From contig JBDVBY010000008.1 of the NCBI GenBank assembly GCA_039942715.1, forward strand, positions 84,130 through 148,129: a DNA stretch of 64,000 nucleotides, in the 5' to 3' direction. This document shows positions 26,423 to 35,534 of the stretch, one piece after another. Within the stretch, counting starts at the first letter, position 1, and each line of letters begins with the position of its first letter. Source of the DNA: JABDJX01 sp039942715. GTDB taxonomy: Bacteria > Pseudomonadota > Alphaproteobacteria > Rhodobacterales > Rhodobacteraceae. The position numbers and the translations under genes are program-made. The notes beneath the pieces were generated by a model. The model searched no databases and was not told the DNA's origin. It worked only from the letters and a program-made list of their open reading frames with translations.

Positions 26423-27106
26423 ATGAAGATTGTAATTTTGACAGGCGCTGGGATTTCTGCAGAGAGCGGACTGGGCACGTTTCGCGACAAGGGCGGTGTT
26501 TGGACGCAATATGATTTGTCGGAAGTTGCGACGCCAGAGGGGTTTGCGCGTGATCCGGTGAAAGTACACGCGTTTTACAATGCGCGACGGGGCAATGCGG
26601 CTAATGCCAAGCCAAATGCGGCGCATTTTGCGATTGCGCGACTTCAGGCAGAGCTGGATGGCGATGTGGTTTTGGTGACGCAAAACGTCGATGGGCTGCA
26701 CGAGGCGGCGGGCGCGCAAGTGATCCACATGCATGGGCGGTTGGATCGTGCAACATGTGCGGCGTGTTCTAAAGGCTGGGAGGCACCTTTGGTGATGGAT
26801 GCCAATGATGCCTGTCCGTTTTGTGGTGCGGCGGCGACGCGCCCGGATATTGTTTGGTTTGGCGAAATGCCCAAAGCGTTGAGTGAGATTGACGGGTTTC
26901 TTTCAAACGCGGATTTGTTTGTGGCCATTGGCACAAGCGGGCAGGTGTATCCGGCGGCCGGGTTTGTTGAAATCGCTAAAACGTCTGGTGCGCGCACAGT
27001 TGAGATGAATGTTGAGGCGACAGGTAACGCCTTGTTTGACCACGTAGAGTTGGGTCTGGCGAACAAGAGCGTGCCTGCCTGGGTCGCGCGACTTTTGAAG
27101 GACTAG
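26423..27106 (+). CDS. cobB: NAD-dependent deacylase, sirtuin CobB type
   Basis: A 227-residue sirtuin. Motifs are GAGISAESGLGTFRD (NAD binding), TQNVDGLHE, the catalytic His in IHMHGRL and the zinc-binding cysteines in ATCAACSKGW and DACPFCGA. Tyr/Arg residues in FYNARRGNA could mark the class III desuccinylase/deacetylase subgroup, which uses NAD to remove acyl groups from lysines. The ATG at 26423 gives MKIVILTGAG. The gene is convergent with the copper chaperone; the stop codons overlap in four bases. Confidence 0.93.
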   Translation: MKIVILTGAGISAESGLGTFRDKGGVWTQYDLSEVATPEGFARDPVKVHAFYNARRGNAANAKPNAAHFAIARLQAELDGDVVLVTQNVDGLHEAAGAQVIHMHGRLDRATCAACSKGWEAPLVMDANDACPFCGAAATRPDIVWFGEMPKALSEIDGFLSNADLFVAIGTSGQVYPAAGFVEIAKTSGARTVEMNVEATGNALFDHVELGLANKSVPAWVARLLKD

Positions 27107-27588
27107 CTGCCTTCGTCTTTTTTCATTTTGTGTTTGGAGTGGTCCATTTCGCCGTGGCCCATCTGGCCGCGTTTATTGTCCACTGAGATCATGACCTCGA
27201 TTTCGCCTGCCTTTTCAAAGATCAGCGTGACCGGAATTTCATCGCCTTCGTTGATCGGGCCGTTGATGCCCATCATCATCACATGATCGCCGCCGCGTGC
27301 CAGCGTGTGCATCATGCCAGCCTTCACTTCGAAACCTTCTTCGACGTGCATCATTTTCATGACGCCTTCGGCGGTTTCTTTATGAGTGTGCAGTTGTACC
27401 ACTTGGGCGATGGGGGATGTGACGCTGATCAAACGATCATCTGTCTCGCCCTTGTTGTGGATGGTCATAAAGGCGGCACCGGCAGGTGCGTCGGGGCGAG
27501 AGACTCGTGCAAAGGCGTCCTCTACCAGAATGTCTCCGGCGTAGAGCGGGGCCGCGAGAAGGGTAAATATGAGTGCAAGTTTTTTCAT
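27103..27588 (-). CDS. PCu(A)C-type periplasmic copper chaperone
   Basis: A 161-residue protein with a signal peptide (LALIFTLLAAPLYA). The PCuAC domain is recognisable by VSRPDAPAGAAFMTIHNKGETDDRLI and the copper-binding His/Met block QLHTHKETAEGVMKMMHVE followed by AGMMHTLARGGDHVMMMG. The tail GQMGHGEMDHSKHKMKKDE is rich in Met and His and may bind extra copper. Family members deliver Cu(I) to the CuA site of cytochrome oxidase. No oxidase or ScoI gene is adjacent. Start at 27588 follows from the signal peptide. Confidence 0.9.
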   Translation of the reverse strand: MKKLALIFTLLAAPLYAGDILVEDAFARVSRPDAPAGAAFMTIHNKGETDDRLISVTSPIAQVVQLHTHKETAEGVMKMMHVEEGFEVKAGMMHTLARGGDHVMMMGINGPINEGDEIPVTLIFEKAGEIEVMISVDNKRGQMGHGEMDHSKHKMKKDEGS

Positions 27589-27728
27589 GTCATGAGAGTT
27601 AATTTCGAATCGAGGCAAAATCTAGACGCTGTGGCAAAAGGCCCGGATTGGGCAGGAAGTTGCGCGTTGAGGCCTTGCCCCTATGGGTTTCATCCCGTAG
27701 CAAGCGCGCGGGTTAACAGAGAAATAAC

Positions 27729-28967
27729 ATGCCACTTTTGGTAATGAAATTTGGAGGCACGTCCGTTGCCTCGCTTGATCGTATCCGGCGCGCCGCCAAG
27801 CGTGTGGGGCGCGAAGTGGCCAATGGCTATGATGTGATTGTCATCGTCTCGGCGATGTCGGGAAAAACCAACGAGCTTGTTGGTTGGGTCGAGGAAACTG
27901 GCAAGCTGTATGATGCGCGCGAGTATGATGCGGTTGTGTCTTCAGGTGAGCAGGTGACGGCCGGATTGATGGCGTTGACGTTGCAGGAGATGGATGTGCC
28001 TGCGCGGTCTTGGGCAGGTTGGCAGGTGCCTTTGAAAACCGATGACGCGCATGCCTCTGCGCGGATCGAGGAAATTCCGACGGAGAATATCAACGCCAAG
28101 TTTGGTGAGGGTATGAGGGTTGCCGTTGTGGCGGGCTTTCAGGGGATTGGGCCGGATGGGCGGATCACCACGCTTGGGCGTGGGGGATCTGACACCACTG
28201 CTGTCGCATTTGCGGCGGCCTTTGGGGCCGAGCGCTGTGATATCTATACGGATGTAGATGGTGTTTACACGACCGACCCGCGGATTACCGATAAGGCGCG
28301 CAAGCTGGAAAAGATCGCCTTTGAAGAGATGCTTGAGCTTGCTTCGCTTGGCGCAAAGGTGCTGCAGACACGTTCAGTGGAACTTGCAATGCGCAACAAG
28401 GTGCGCCTGCGGGTTTTGTCGAGCTTTGAGGATAACAATGAAAACGCAGGCACGTTGGTCTGCGGCGAGGAGGAAATCGTGGAAAAGAATGCAGTCGCAG
28501 GCGTGGCGTTCAGCCGCGATGAAGCCAAGATGACCTTGCTGTCGGTGGCGGACCGCCCCGGCATTGCAGCGGCAATTTTCGGACCGCTCGCCGAGGCTGG
28601 TGCGAATGTGGATATGATCGTGCAAAACATCTCGGAAGATGGGCGCACGGATATGACATTTTCGGTGCCAACCGGGCAAGTGGCGCGCGCCAGCGCTGCG
28701 ATGGAGGCGATCAAAGCTTCGGGCGAAGTGAATTATGCCCAATTGGTTACGGATGAAAACGTCGCCAAAGTATCTGTTGTTGGCATCGGGATGCGCAGCC
28801 ATGCAGGTGTGGCCGCCAAGATGTTCAAGGCGCTGCAGGATGATGGGATCAACATCAAGGTGATCACCACGTCTGAGATCAAGATATCGGTTTTGATTGA
28901 CCGCAAATACATGGAATTGGCGGTTCAGGCGTTGCACGATGCGTTTGAGTTGGAAAAAGCCGGCTAA
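27729..28967 (+). CDS. lysC: aspartate kinase LysC
   Basis: A 412-residue aspartokinase, first step of the lysine, threonine and methionine pathway. The kinase part opens with VMKFGGTSVASLDRI and contains TTLGRGGSDTTAVAFAAA. Two C-terminal ACT domains (VADRPGIAAAIFGPLAEAGANVDMIVQN and VGIGMRSHAGVAAKMFKALQDDGINIKVITTS) are the feedback-binding region. A CCTTAC/GTAAGG hairpin follows shortly after the stop but has no clear T run. Confidence 0.95.
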   Translation: MPLLVMKFGGTSVASLDRIRRAAKRVGREVANGYDVIVIVSAMSGKTNELVGWVEETGKLYDAREYDAVVSSGEQVTAGLMALTLQEMDVPARSWAGWQVPLKTDDAHASARIEEIPTENINAKFGEGMRVAVVAGFQGIGPDGRITTLGRGGSDTTAVAFAAAFGAERCDIYTDVDGVYTTDPRITDKARKLEKIAFEEMLELASLGAKVLQTRSVELAMRNKVRLRVLSSFEDNNENAGTLVCGEEEIVEKNAVAGVAFSRDEAKMTLLSVADRPGIAAAIFGPLAEAGANVDMIVQNISEDGRTDMTFSVPTGQVARASAAMEAIKASGEVNYAQLVTDENVAKVSVVGIGMRSHAGVAAKMFKALQDDGINIKVITTSEIKISVLIDRKYMELAVQALHDAFELEKAG

Positions 28968-29248
28968 AAAGCCCCTTACACGATGGTAAGGAGCGGGCGT
29001 GCAACGTTCTTCCGCTCTGATCATTTGGACAGTTGCCCTTTGGAGAGACCTTCCCTTGGGTCAATCTGATTTTTTGTCGAACACAACGCAACTATTGATA
29101 TCTATTTGTTATTGCTGACTATTCTTGATGATCGGGCGGCGAACGAAAACCGTTAAGTCGAGACTATTTCCAGTTTTGGGCTGCATTCTGTGTTCAGATG
29201 GCGCACACAGAAAGCCTTGGGGTCACATAGAATTGGGAGGAGGCTGGA

Positions 29249-30103
29249 ATGAGCCTTATGAAAACACTCGCAAAGGTCGCAATTGGCGTGGCTGTAGCGA
29301 AGGGTGCAAAGAGCGTCTTGTCTGGCAACAAAGGCTCGACCGGCGATGGTGGTCTGTTTGGCGGGGCGCATTCGCCGAACGCGCAAAGCAAAACTAGTCT
29401 TGAAGACATGATGAGCGATGTGCTTTCCGGTGGCAGCGCTCCGCAACAAGGTGGCGGAATGGGCGGCTTGGGCGGTCTTTTGGAAAGCCTTCAGCAGGAA
29501 AACCCAAATACGCAAGACGGCGGCATTGACGATTTGCTGCGCGGCGGTGCATCGGGCGGCGCTGGCGGCGGGATTGGCTCGTTGATTGAGCAGATGACGG
29601 GCGGCCAAGCTGGAGGCGGTGGTGCCCTTGGCGGACTGCTGGGTGGTTTGATGTCGGCAGCTGGTGGTAAGGGCGGCGGCGACTTCGGCAGCATTCTGAA
29701 CCAATCCATGGGACGTCGCGACGAGCCGGACGTGCAGCCCTCGCAAGAGCAAGAAGCGGTTGCGGGTCTGATGCTCAAGGCCATGATCCAGGCGGCGAAG
29801 TCGGACGGCAAGTTTGATGAAGCCGAGCAGGCCAAGTTGATGGAACACTTGGGCGATGTTTCACAGCAAGAGCGAGATTTTGTGAACGCTGAGATGCGCG
29901 CGCCGGTGGATGCAGCCGGGCTTGCGAGGCAGGTACCGCAAGGGCTTGAACGTCAGGTTTATGCGATGTCTTTGCTTGGGATTGATTTGGATAATCGCGC
30001 TGAGGCGCAGTATCTGCATGATCTGGCGACGCAGTTTGGCATGGACAAAGAGGCGGTTAACCGCATTCACGCCAAGATGGGCACCCGCAGCATTTACGCT
30101 TAG
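29249..30103 (+). CDS. DUF533/TerB-like protein with Gly-rich middle
   Basis: A 284-residue protein. The N-terminus is MSLMKTLAKVAIGVAVAKGAK; residues 60-150 are a long Gly/Ala/Ser-rich low-complexity linker, and residues 165-284 form a DUF533 domain (MLKAMIQAAKSDGKFDEAEQAKLMEHLGDVSQQERDFV), an all-helical TerB-like fold seen in YebE-type inner-membrane proteins. GGGAGGAGG lies before the ATG. Preceded by a 281-base gap with no gene. A second TerB-like gene lies at 21141-21581. Confidence 0.85.
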   Translation: MSLMKTLAKVAIGVAVAKGAKSVLSGNKGSTGDGGLFGGAHSPNAQSKTSLEDMMSDVLSGGSAPQQGGGMGGLGGLLESLQQENPNTQDGGIDDLLRGGASGGAGGGIGSLIEQMTGGQAGGGGALGGLLGGLMSAAGGKGGGDFGSILNQSMGRRDEPDVQPSQEQEAVAGLMLKAMIQAAKSDGKFDEAEQAKLMEHLGDVSQQERDFVNAEMRAPVDAAGLARQVPQGLERQVYAMSLLGIDLDNRAEAQYLHDLATQFGMDKEAVNRIHAKMGTRSIYA

Positions 30104-30137
30104 AATTTGTTGCGCCGCGCTGGCGCGCGTCGCCTCA

Positions 30138-30247
30138 CTGGAGGGGTTTCACCCCTCCAGACCTTTAAAACAGTTGGCACAATCGCGGGACCGGCAGCGC
30201 ATCTGGATGCGCGAGAGGCCAGAGTATTTTTGAATAGATGAAGACTG
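30138..30247. repeat. intergenic hairpin repeat after the DUF533 gene
   Basis: CTGGAGGGGT-TTC-ACCCCTCCAG (30138-30160) is a perfect 10-base stem. About 60 bases later, 30220-30247 repeats the 28-base block of 26348-26375 without any change. The two genes facing it are convergent. Confidence 0.85.
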
Positions 30248-30263
30248 TGTGGCCGCTTTGAGT

Positions 30264-30764
30264 TTAGTCGCGCATTTCTTCGGGTAGCACGCCCCAAAGC
30301 ACGCGTTTGGCGACCCAGCCTTTTGAGCCTTTTGCGGTGACGCGGCACCAATCGAGATCGCATTTGCCAAGCCGGGCAACGACGCCGGATTCGACATAGG
30401 CGTTCACCGTGCTTGCCTTGTCAGGTTTGACGTAAAGCGGGGTCATATCGTTTTCGACGATCACGTGGCGCGCGCCTGAGATCAGCGAGTAGTGCACCCA
30501 TCCGCCTTGGCCATCACGATCTTGGACGCGGCGCCAGTGTCCGTGTTCGCCAGTGACCTGCAGCGGCATATTGCGGCGTTGAAAGACCCAATCGATGCGA
30601 TGGCTGAGCGACGGACCGCGGCGCGCGTTGCCTTCTTCGGCTTTGAGCGAGACGAAACGCGGGATGGGAAGATTGGTGATTTTGCCGCGATCGGACGCCG
30701 AAACAGCGCCTGACGCCCCGAAAACCAAGGCGATGCATAGAAATAGTGCGGTGCACGGTCGCAT
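30264..30764 (-). CDS. secreted bacterial SH3-domain protein
   Basis: A 166-residue protein with a signal peptide (LFLCIALVFGASGAVSA). The mature part is built from two short SH3-like repeats, FVSLKAEEGNARRGPSLSHRIDWVF and TPLYVKPDKASTVNAYVESGVVARLGKC, each with the RxGPSxxHxI-type or KPxxxSxVxA strand of bacterial SH3 domains. These often bind peptidoglycan or partner proteins. Function unknown. Confidence 0.75.
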   Translation of the reverse strand: MRPCTALFLCIALVFGASGAVSASDRGKITNLPIPRFVSLKAEEGNARRGPSLSHRIDWVFQRRNMPLQVTGEHGHWRRVQDRDGQGGWVHYSLISGARHVIVENDMTPLYVKPDKASTVNAYVESGVVARLGKCDLDWCRVTAKGSKGWVAKRVLWGVLPEEMRD

Positions 30765-30889
30765 GAAAAGTGCCTGTCCTGCTGCTCGTTTGGCGGCCTG
30801 CGCTTAATCCACGTCTTGTGCCGCTGTTCGATCCTTGACACTTTGCCAGTAATTGATCGGTATGAAAAGACAATAAAGGACAACCCGCT

Positions 30890-31876
30890 ATGCCTGATAA
30901 GCGTTTGAGTGTTGTGGTGACACGGCGGCTTCCGCCCGAGGTTGAGACCCGATTGTCTGAATTGTTTGAGGTGAACCTGCGCGCTGATGATGCGCCGATG
31001 TCGCGCGACGCTCTTGTCGCAGCGGTGCAATCAGCGGATGTCTTGGTGCCGACGGTGACCGATAAAATTGATGCGGCTTTGTTGGCGCAAGCCGGGGACC
31101 GTCTGAAGCTGATCGCGAACTTTGGAGCGGGCGTTGATAATATTGATGTCGCGACAGCGCGTCAGCGGGGCATTTTGGTGTCAAACACGCCCGGCGTAGT
31201 GACCGAAGATACGGCTGACATGACGATGGCGCTTATTTTGGCGGTGACGCGGCGCATTCCCGAGGGCCTTGCGACGATGCAAAAGGGCGCCTGGGATGGT
31301 TGGGCGCCGACTGCCTTTATGGGCGGACGCATTGGCGGCAAGCGGATAGGTATTCTTGGCATGGGGCGCATTGGGCAGGCGGTGGCGCGGCGCGCGGCAG
31401 CGTTTGGCTGTCAGGTGCATTACCACAATCGCAAACGGCTGCGTCCCGAGATCGAAGAAGAGCTTAGCGCGACCTACTGGGAGAGCCTTGATCAAATGTT
31501 GAGCCGGGTTGATATCCTATCGATCAACTGTCCGCACACGCCCTCGACCTTTCATTTGCTGAACGCGCGGCGGCTTAAGCTGATGAAGCCAACAGCAGTG
31601 ATTGTGAACACATCACGCGGTGAGGTGATTGACGAGAACGCCCTGACCCGGATGCTGCGCGCTGATGAAATTGCGGGTGCTGGCTTGGACGTGTTTGAGC
31701 ATGGAGCCGAGATCAATCCGCGCCTGCGCGAGCTGCCCAATGTCGTGCTTTTGCCTCATATGGGATCGGCCACCGTTGAGGGGCGCATCGAGATGGGTGA
31801 GAAAGTGATCATCAATATCAAGACTTTTGACGATGGACATCGTCCGCCTGATCTTGTTGTGCCGTCGATGGTATGA
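30890..31876 (+). CDS. D-isomer specific 2-hydroxyacid dehydrogenase (glyoxylate/hydroxypyruvate reductase-like)
   Basis: A 328-residue NAD(P)-dependent enzyme. The coenzyme domain has LGMGRIGQAVARRAAAFG. The triad is visible as Arg in VNTSRGEVIDENAL, Glu in GAGLDVFEHGAEI and His in LPHMGSATVEGRI. Basic residues after the glycine motif (HNRKRLRPE) favour NADPH. This fits D-glycerate/glyoxylate reductases of the GyaR/GhrB type. Its last four bases overlap the next start (ATGA), so the downstream lipoprotein and MFS genes are probably in one operon. Confidence 0.85.
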   Translation: MPDKRLSVVVTRRLPPEVETRLSELFEVNLRADDAPMSRDALVAAVQSADVLVPTVTDKIDAALLAQAGDRLKLIANFGAGVDNIDVATARQRGILVSNTPGVVTEDTADMTMALILAVTRRIPEGLATMQKGAWDGWAPTAFMGGRIGGKRIGILGMGRIGQAVARRAAAFGCQVHYHNRKRLRPEIEEELSATYWESLDQMLSRVDILSINCPHTPSTFHLLNARRLKLMKPTAVIVNTSRGEVIDENALTRMLRADEIAGAGLDVFEHGAEINPRLRELPNVVLLPHMGSATVEGRIEMGEKVIINIKTFDDGHRPPDLVVPSMV

Positions 31877-32514
31877 TGCGGTATTGTGTTCTGATCTTTC
31901 TGCTTCTGGCGGCCTGTTCGCGACCGCTCACGCCGTCTGAAGAGCGCTTTGCAAACGATCTTTTCGGTCCGTCGCTGGATACCTCCAAGGTGCGTGTGGC
32001 CCAAGGGTTGGGCATAACGCCGCTTTATGAGACGGTGCCAAATCCCGAGGCGACGATTGTTCAAGGCACGGACAAGGCTTGCATTCGCACGCCTGCGCCA
32101 ACGCGCAGTGCGAACCCACCACAGGCTTTCGCCTTTAAGAACCGGTTACACTTTGGCACGGGGCTTTATTCTAGCGATATGGCTTTGGTTTGGCCTGAAT
32201 ATCTGCGATTTCCACATGCAATCATACTGGCGCACGAATTGACCCACGCGTGGCAGTGGCAGCACCGAGAGCGTACGGGGTACACACCTTGGCGCGCGGT
32301 TAGGGAAAGCGTTTTGAAGGTTGATCCATATTTTTCGACAGCGGATGATGCGCCGACGTTCTTGTTGTTTGGCTATGAGCAGCAGGCAGCGATTGTTGAG
32401 GATTACGTGTGTTTTGCAGTGGCCAATCCCACGCATCCGCGTCGCTATGAGTTGCGCGAGATATTGGATCCGGTCTTGCCAATGGACCGCTTTGATGCGG
32501 CGATTGGCGGATGA
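31873..32514 (+). CDS. lipoprotein with HELTH zinc-site motif, putative metallopeptidase
   Basis: A 213-residue protein whose N-terminus MMRYCVLIFLLLAACSRPLTPSE is a lipoprotein signal with lipobox LAAC. The motif AIILAHELTHAWQWQHRERTGY contains HExxH (HELTH), and FLLFGYEQQAAIVEDY offers a possible third ligand Glu further on. This arrangement resembles minimal gluzincin peptidases. I do not recognise a family. It overlaps the dehydrogenase by ATGA and its stop overlaps the next ATG. Peptidase activity is inferred. Confidence 0.6.
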   Translation: MMRYCVLIFLLLAACSRPLTPSEERFANDLFGPSLDTSKVRVAQGLGITPLYETVPNPEATIVQGTDKACIRTPAPTRSANPPQAFAFKNRLHFGTGLYSSDMALVWPEYLRFPHAIILAHELTHAWQWQHRERTGYTPWRAVRESVLKVDPYFSTADDAPTFLLFGYEQQAAIVEDYVCFAVANPTHPRRYELREILDPVLPMDRFDAAIGG

Positions 32515-33710
32515 GCGGCACCGCGCGCAACGTTCGACTCTATCCGTGGTTTAAGTTTTTTCAGAATCTGATGTTCTGGCAGGCGATCTGGTTTTTGTTC
32601 TTCCAGTCTGAATTGTCGGCCGCTCAGGCGATCATGATTTATGTGTTTGTCGACATTGCCACGACCGTTTTCGAAGTGCCGTCTGGGTTCTTTTCGGATC
32701 GGGTTGGGCGGCGAATTACACTTATTCTATCTGTGGTTGCTGGGTTGATGGCGGCAGTGTTGCAAGCCTTTGGCTCAGAGTTTTGGGTGTTTGCTTTGGC
32801 GCAAGTGGCGTTGGGCATTCACGGAGCTTTTGCCTCTGGCACCGACAGTTCCTTCCTTTATGAATCGCTCGCCAAAGAAGGGCGCGAGGACGAGGTTGAA
32901 GAACACGAACTGCGCGCGTGGCGATTTAGCTTTGTGGCTTTGGCGATCTCGGCTGTGGCCGGGGGCGTTATGGCGCTTTGGGGATTGCGGGTGCCTTACT
33001 TTGCGACCGCTGCGTCTTTTGTGGCCCTATTAGTTGTGGTGTTTTATTTTGTTGAGCCATTGCGTGACCCTGCAAAAGAGGCGGCGCAGGCACCGTGGAT
33101 GGAGGCGCTTGGCGCCGCATTGAAAACGCCGGTCTTGATATGGCTCTTTGCACTGTCGACCTTGATGTACGCATTCAGCCATTTGCCGTTTGTCTTTGGG
33201 CAACCGTTCATTTTTGCCGCGCTGGAGGGGCTTGGCCTGTCGGCAAATGCGCCGCTTGTCAGTGGTGTGGTGACCGCTTTGATGATGCTTTTGTCGGTGC
33301 TGACGTCTTGGTTGGCGCCGGGTATTCGCGAGCGTATTGGGCTGTCGGGCATTTTGCTTTTGGCGTTCGCGATGCAAATTGTGCTGGTTGGTGGACTGGC
33401 TGTGACCAGCAGCGCCTATGCCATTGCGTTGTTGTTGATGCGCATGGTGCCAGATAGTTTCTCGCGCCCATTTATCTTGGCGCGCATTCAGCCGCTTTTG
33501 TCAGACAACGTGCGCGCGACCTATCTGTCGATTCAGAACTTATCGGCTAAGTTGTTGTTTGCTCTATCGCTTTACTTTGCCGCTGGGAGTGCGTCGGACG
33601 TGGGTGTGATGGCGAATTCGGAAATTCAGGCGATTTTGACAGTCTACGCAGGGATTGGGTTGACCGCTTTTGCTGCGCTTTACTTTGCGGCGCGCGAGCG
33701 GGGGATTTAG
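32511..33710 (+). CDS. MFS transporter
   Basis: A 399-residue membrane protein with about 12 hydrophobic segments. The motif-A-like SGFFSDRVGRRITLILSVVAG loop and the SSFLYESLAKEGREDEVEEHELR cytoplasmic stretch are typical of a subgroup of major facilitator proteins. The start overlaps the preceding lipoprotein in ATGA. Substrate unknown; the operon partners are a hydroxyacid dehydrogenase and a lipoprotein. Confidence 0.85.
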   Translation: MSGTARNVRLYPWFKFFQNLMFWQAIWFLFFQSELSAAQAIMIYVFVDIATTVFEVPSGFFSDRVGRRITLILSVVAGLMAAVLQAFGSEFWVFALAQVALGIHGAFASGTDSSFLYESLAKEGREDEVEEHELRAWRFSFVALAISAVAGGVMALWGLRVPYFATAASFVALLVVVFYFVEPLRDPAKEAAQAPWMEALGAALKTPVLIWLFALSTLMYAFSHLPFVFGQPFIFAALEGLGLSANAPLVSGVVTALMMLLSVLTSWLAPGIRERIGLSGILLLAFAMQIVLVGGLAVTSSAYAIALLLMRMVPDSFSRPFILARIQPLLSDNVRATYLSIQNLSAKLLFALSLYFAAGSASDVGVMANSEIQAILTVYAGIGLTAFAALYFAARERGI

Positions 33711-33768
33711 GACCATTTCGGTTTCCCAAAGCCACCGCCTATGTCTTGATGCCCGCCCTTAACCTGGC

Positions 33769-34440
33769 TCACTCAGGAGTTTCGACTTCCATATGCACTT
33801 CCCATTTCTTCTCGGGGTCTGGCACGCGGGGGGCGCTATAGCCTGCGAGTGTGAAAGCGCCCTTGGGTGTTAAGTCGTTGGCGGCAATAAATGCGCTGAT
33901 GACACGTTCGGCGGCTTCGATCGCACTTTGCTCTTTCGGTCCTGTAAAGCCGGACACCACAACATGACGTTCAGGCACCTCAAGCAAGGAAACACGGTCG
34001 TCTTCCGGTGCTGGAAGTGTGTCCATCGTCCACTTTGGAGGCATCATAAATTGAACCGTGTAAACACCATCCTCTGAAGGCGCTGTTGTAACAGGCGCTG
34101 TCATGGCGATTTTGTCACCGTCGCCACCTTGAAGACTTCCTCGGTCAGTGACAGGTGCTGTGGTCACAGGCGCTGTCATCGCGATTTTTTCGCCCGGACG
34201 ATTGTTACCGAAAATGTAGTTCGCAAGCGGCATGAAACCCATTGATCCGGCTGTATCAACATCGCTGGCGGCCACTCGAACTTCGGCTGCGATCATTGGT
34301 GCATAACGGCGCAACTGTGCCGTCTCATCTTTTAGTGTGACTTCGAACTTTGGTGTTTCAATGTTGTCTGCTGCCATTGCGGTCCCTTGGGTGAGCGTTG
34401 TGGCCAGAGCAAAAGCGCAAATCAAAGTGATTTTTGTCAT
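33769..34440 (-). CDS. SOUL-family heme-binding protein with duplicated motif
   Basis: A 223-residue secreted protein: the signal peptide ends GTAMA. The SOUL domain is visible in YAPMIAAEV and PLANYIFGNNRPGEKIAMTAPV. The heme/BH3-like loop (K/E)KIAMTAPVTTAP occurs twice, once as EKIAMTAPVTTAP and again 15-20 residues later as DKIAMTAPVTTAP. The C-terminus YSAPRVPDPEKKWEV is family-like. The domain is normally single, so the doubled loop is odd. Role unknown, possibly heme buffering. Confidence 0.85.
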   Translation of the reverse strand: MTKITLICAFALATTLTQGTAMAADNIETPKFEVTLKDETAQLRRYAPMIAAEVRVAASDVDTAGSMGFMPLANYIFGNNRPGEKIAMTAPVTTAPVTDRGSLQGGDGDKIAMTAPVTTAPSEDGVYTVQFMMPPKWTMDTLPAPEDDRVSLLEVPERHVVVSGFTGPKEQSAIEAAERVISAFIAANDLTPKGAFTLAGYSAPRVPDPEKKWEVHMEVETPE

Positions 34441-34562
34441 GTCAGTTTCCTTGTTCCGCCAACCTGCCAGATAGGCTGAGGCCGACCGTGGTGCAGCACA
34501 TCTCCGATCAGCTACCTAGTTTCGCAAGGCAAGACGTCAACTTTGCTGGACTCTTGTTCAGG

Positions 34563-35429
34563 CTAAAACCATTGCCCGGGTTCCATCAGGCCAAGGTCCA
34601 AAAGCTGTTGGGATTGCCATTCAAACGGGACCGAGTTGTGCCAGCGGAAGCTTGAGATATCAAAGCGGCTCGCCGGGTTTGTGCGCAGGGCCTTGGCGGT
34701 GCGAAATGAAACAACGGCGGCTGTCAGATTGTGGTGCCAAGGGCAGGCAAAGGTGTTGAGCTCTTCTTCGCTCCAGGAGTGATCCGCGCGTAATTTGGCT
34801 TTTGGCTGGGATCGCAGCAAGGAGATGCGATCGATGCGTCGGCGGCTTTCTTCGATGTGCTCTTCATAGCGCCAGCGCAAGCCGCCAAAGAAATCGAGTT
34901 GGCGTTCCTTTGGCTGGTTTTCGTCGTCATGGCGCGCCAATGCATAGTAACCCGAGCGATCAAGGTGCGCGTCTTTAAGCGAGACCGCATCATCGGCGTG
35001 GCGTAGATCACCCGCATAGACGTCGATGACATAAGTGAGCATGGAGAAACGGCGCTCTTCGGTATGAAAGGCGAGCATTTCGCCGATAGAGCGTGTCTCA
35101 GAGAACGGATAGAACAGATATTCGGCGTTGTAACAGTAGAAAAACCACGTTTTTGCGGGCAGGGCGGCATTGACCGCGTTAACGATTTCGAGCGTTGCGT
35201 CTGTCTTCATTGTCGGGAAATCAACGCGCACCACATCGCCTGCTTCGGGTTCTTCAAGGGTCAGTTCGGGGGCGGCAAAAAACAGGATGGTTTTAAAACC
35301 GCGTGCAAAGTGGTGGCGGATGGTAGAGACAACCTCGACCGCGTCTTCGGCAATAATCACCGCCACAGGACCTTTGGCCTTTGTGACGACGTCTGCCTGC
35401 GCCATGTCTGAAAGCGATGAAAACCGCAT
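34563..35429 (-). CDS. conserved protein, possible glycosyltransferase-like, 288 aa
   Basis: Not firmly recognised. The N-terminal alternating pattern VAVIIAEDAVEVVSTIRHHFARGFKTILFFAAPE followed by WFFYCYNAEYLFYPFSE and FHTEERRFSMLTYVIDVY is reminiscent of nucleotide-binding GT-A folds, but no DxD motif is obvious. The C-terminal half is charged. AAGGAG lies 8 bases before the ATG, so the start is good. It is divergent from miaB. Soluble. Treat the glycosyltransferase idea as weak. Confidence 0.55.
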   Translation of the reverse strand: MRFSSLSDMAQADVVTKAKGPVAVIIAEDAVEVVSTIRHHFARGFKTILFFAAPELTLEEPEAGDVVRVDFPTMKTDATLEIVNAVNAALPAKTWFFYCYNAEYLFYPFSETRSIGEMLAFHTEERRFSMLTYVIDVYAGDLRHADDAVSLKDAHLDRSGYYALARHDDENQPKERQLDFFGGLRWRYEEHIEESRRRIDRISLLRSQPKAKLRADHSWSEEELNTFACPWHHNLTAAVVSFRTAKALRTNPASRFDISSFRWHNSVPFEWQSQQLLDLGLMEPGQWF

Positions 35430-35534
35430 GAACCCACTCCTTGACCCTCTCTATTCCACGCACCCCAGCCCCTTGGCAAGAAGGCGTGCGGCGTGTAGGA
35501 CGCGCGTTGATCTTTTATCAGGGTTGAAGTGATC

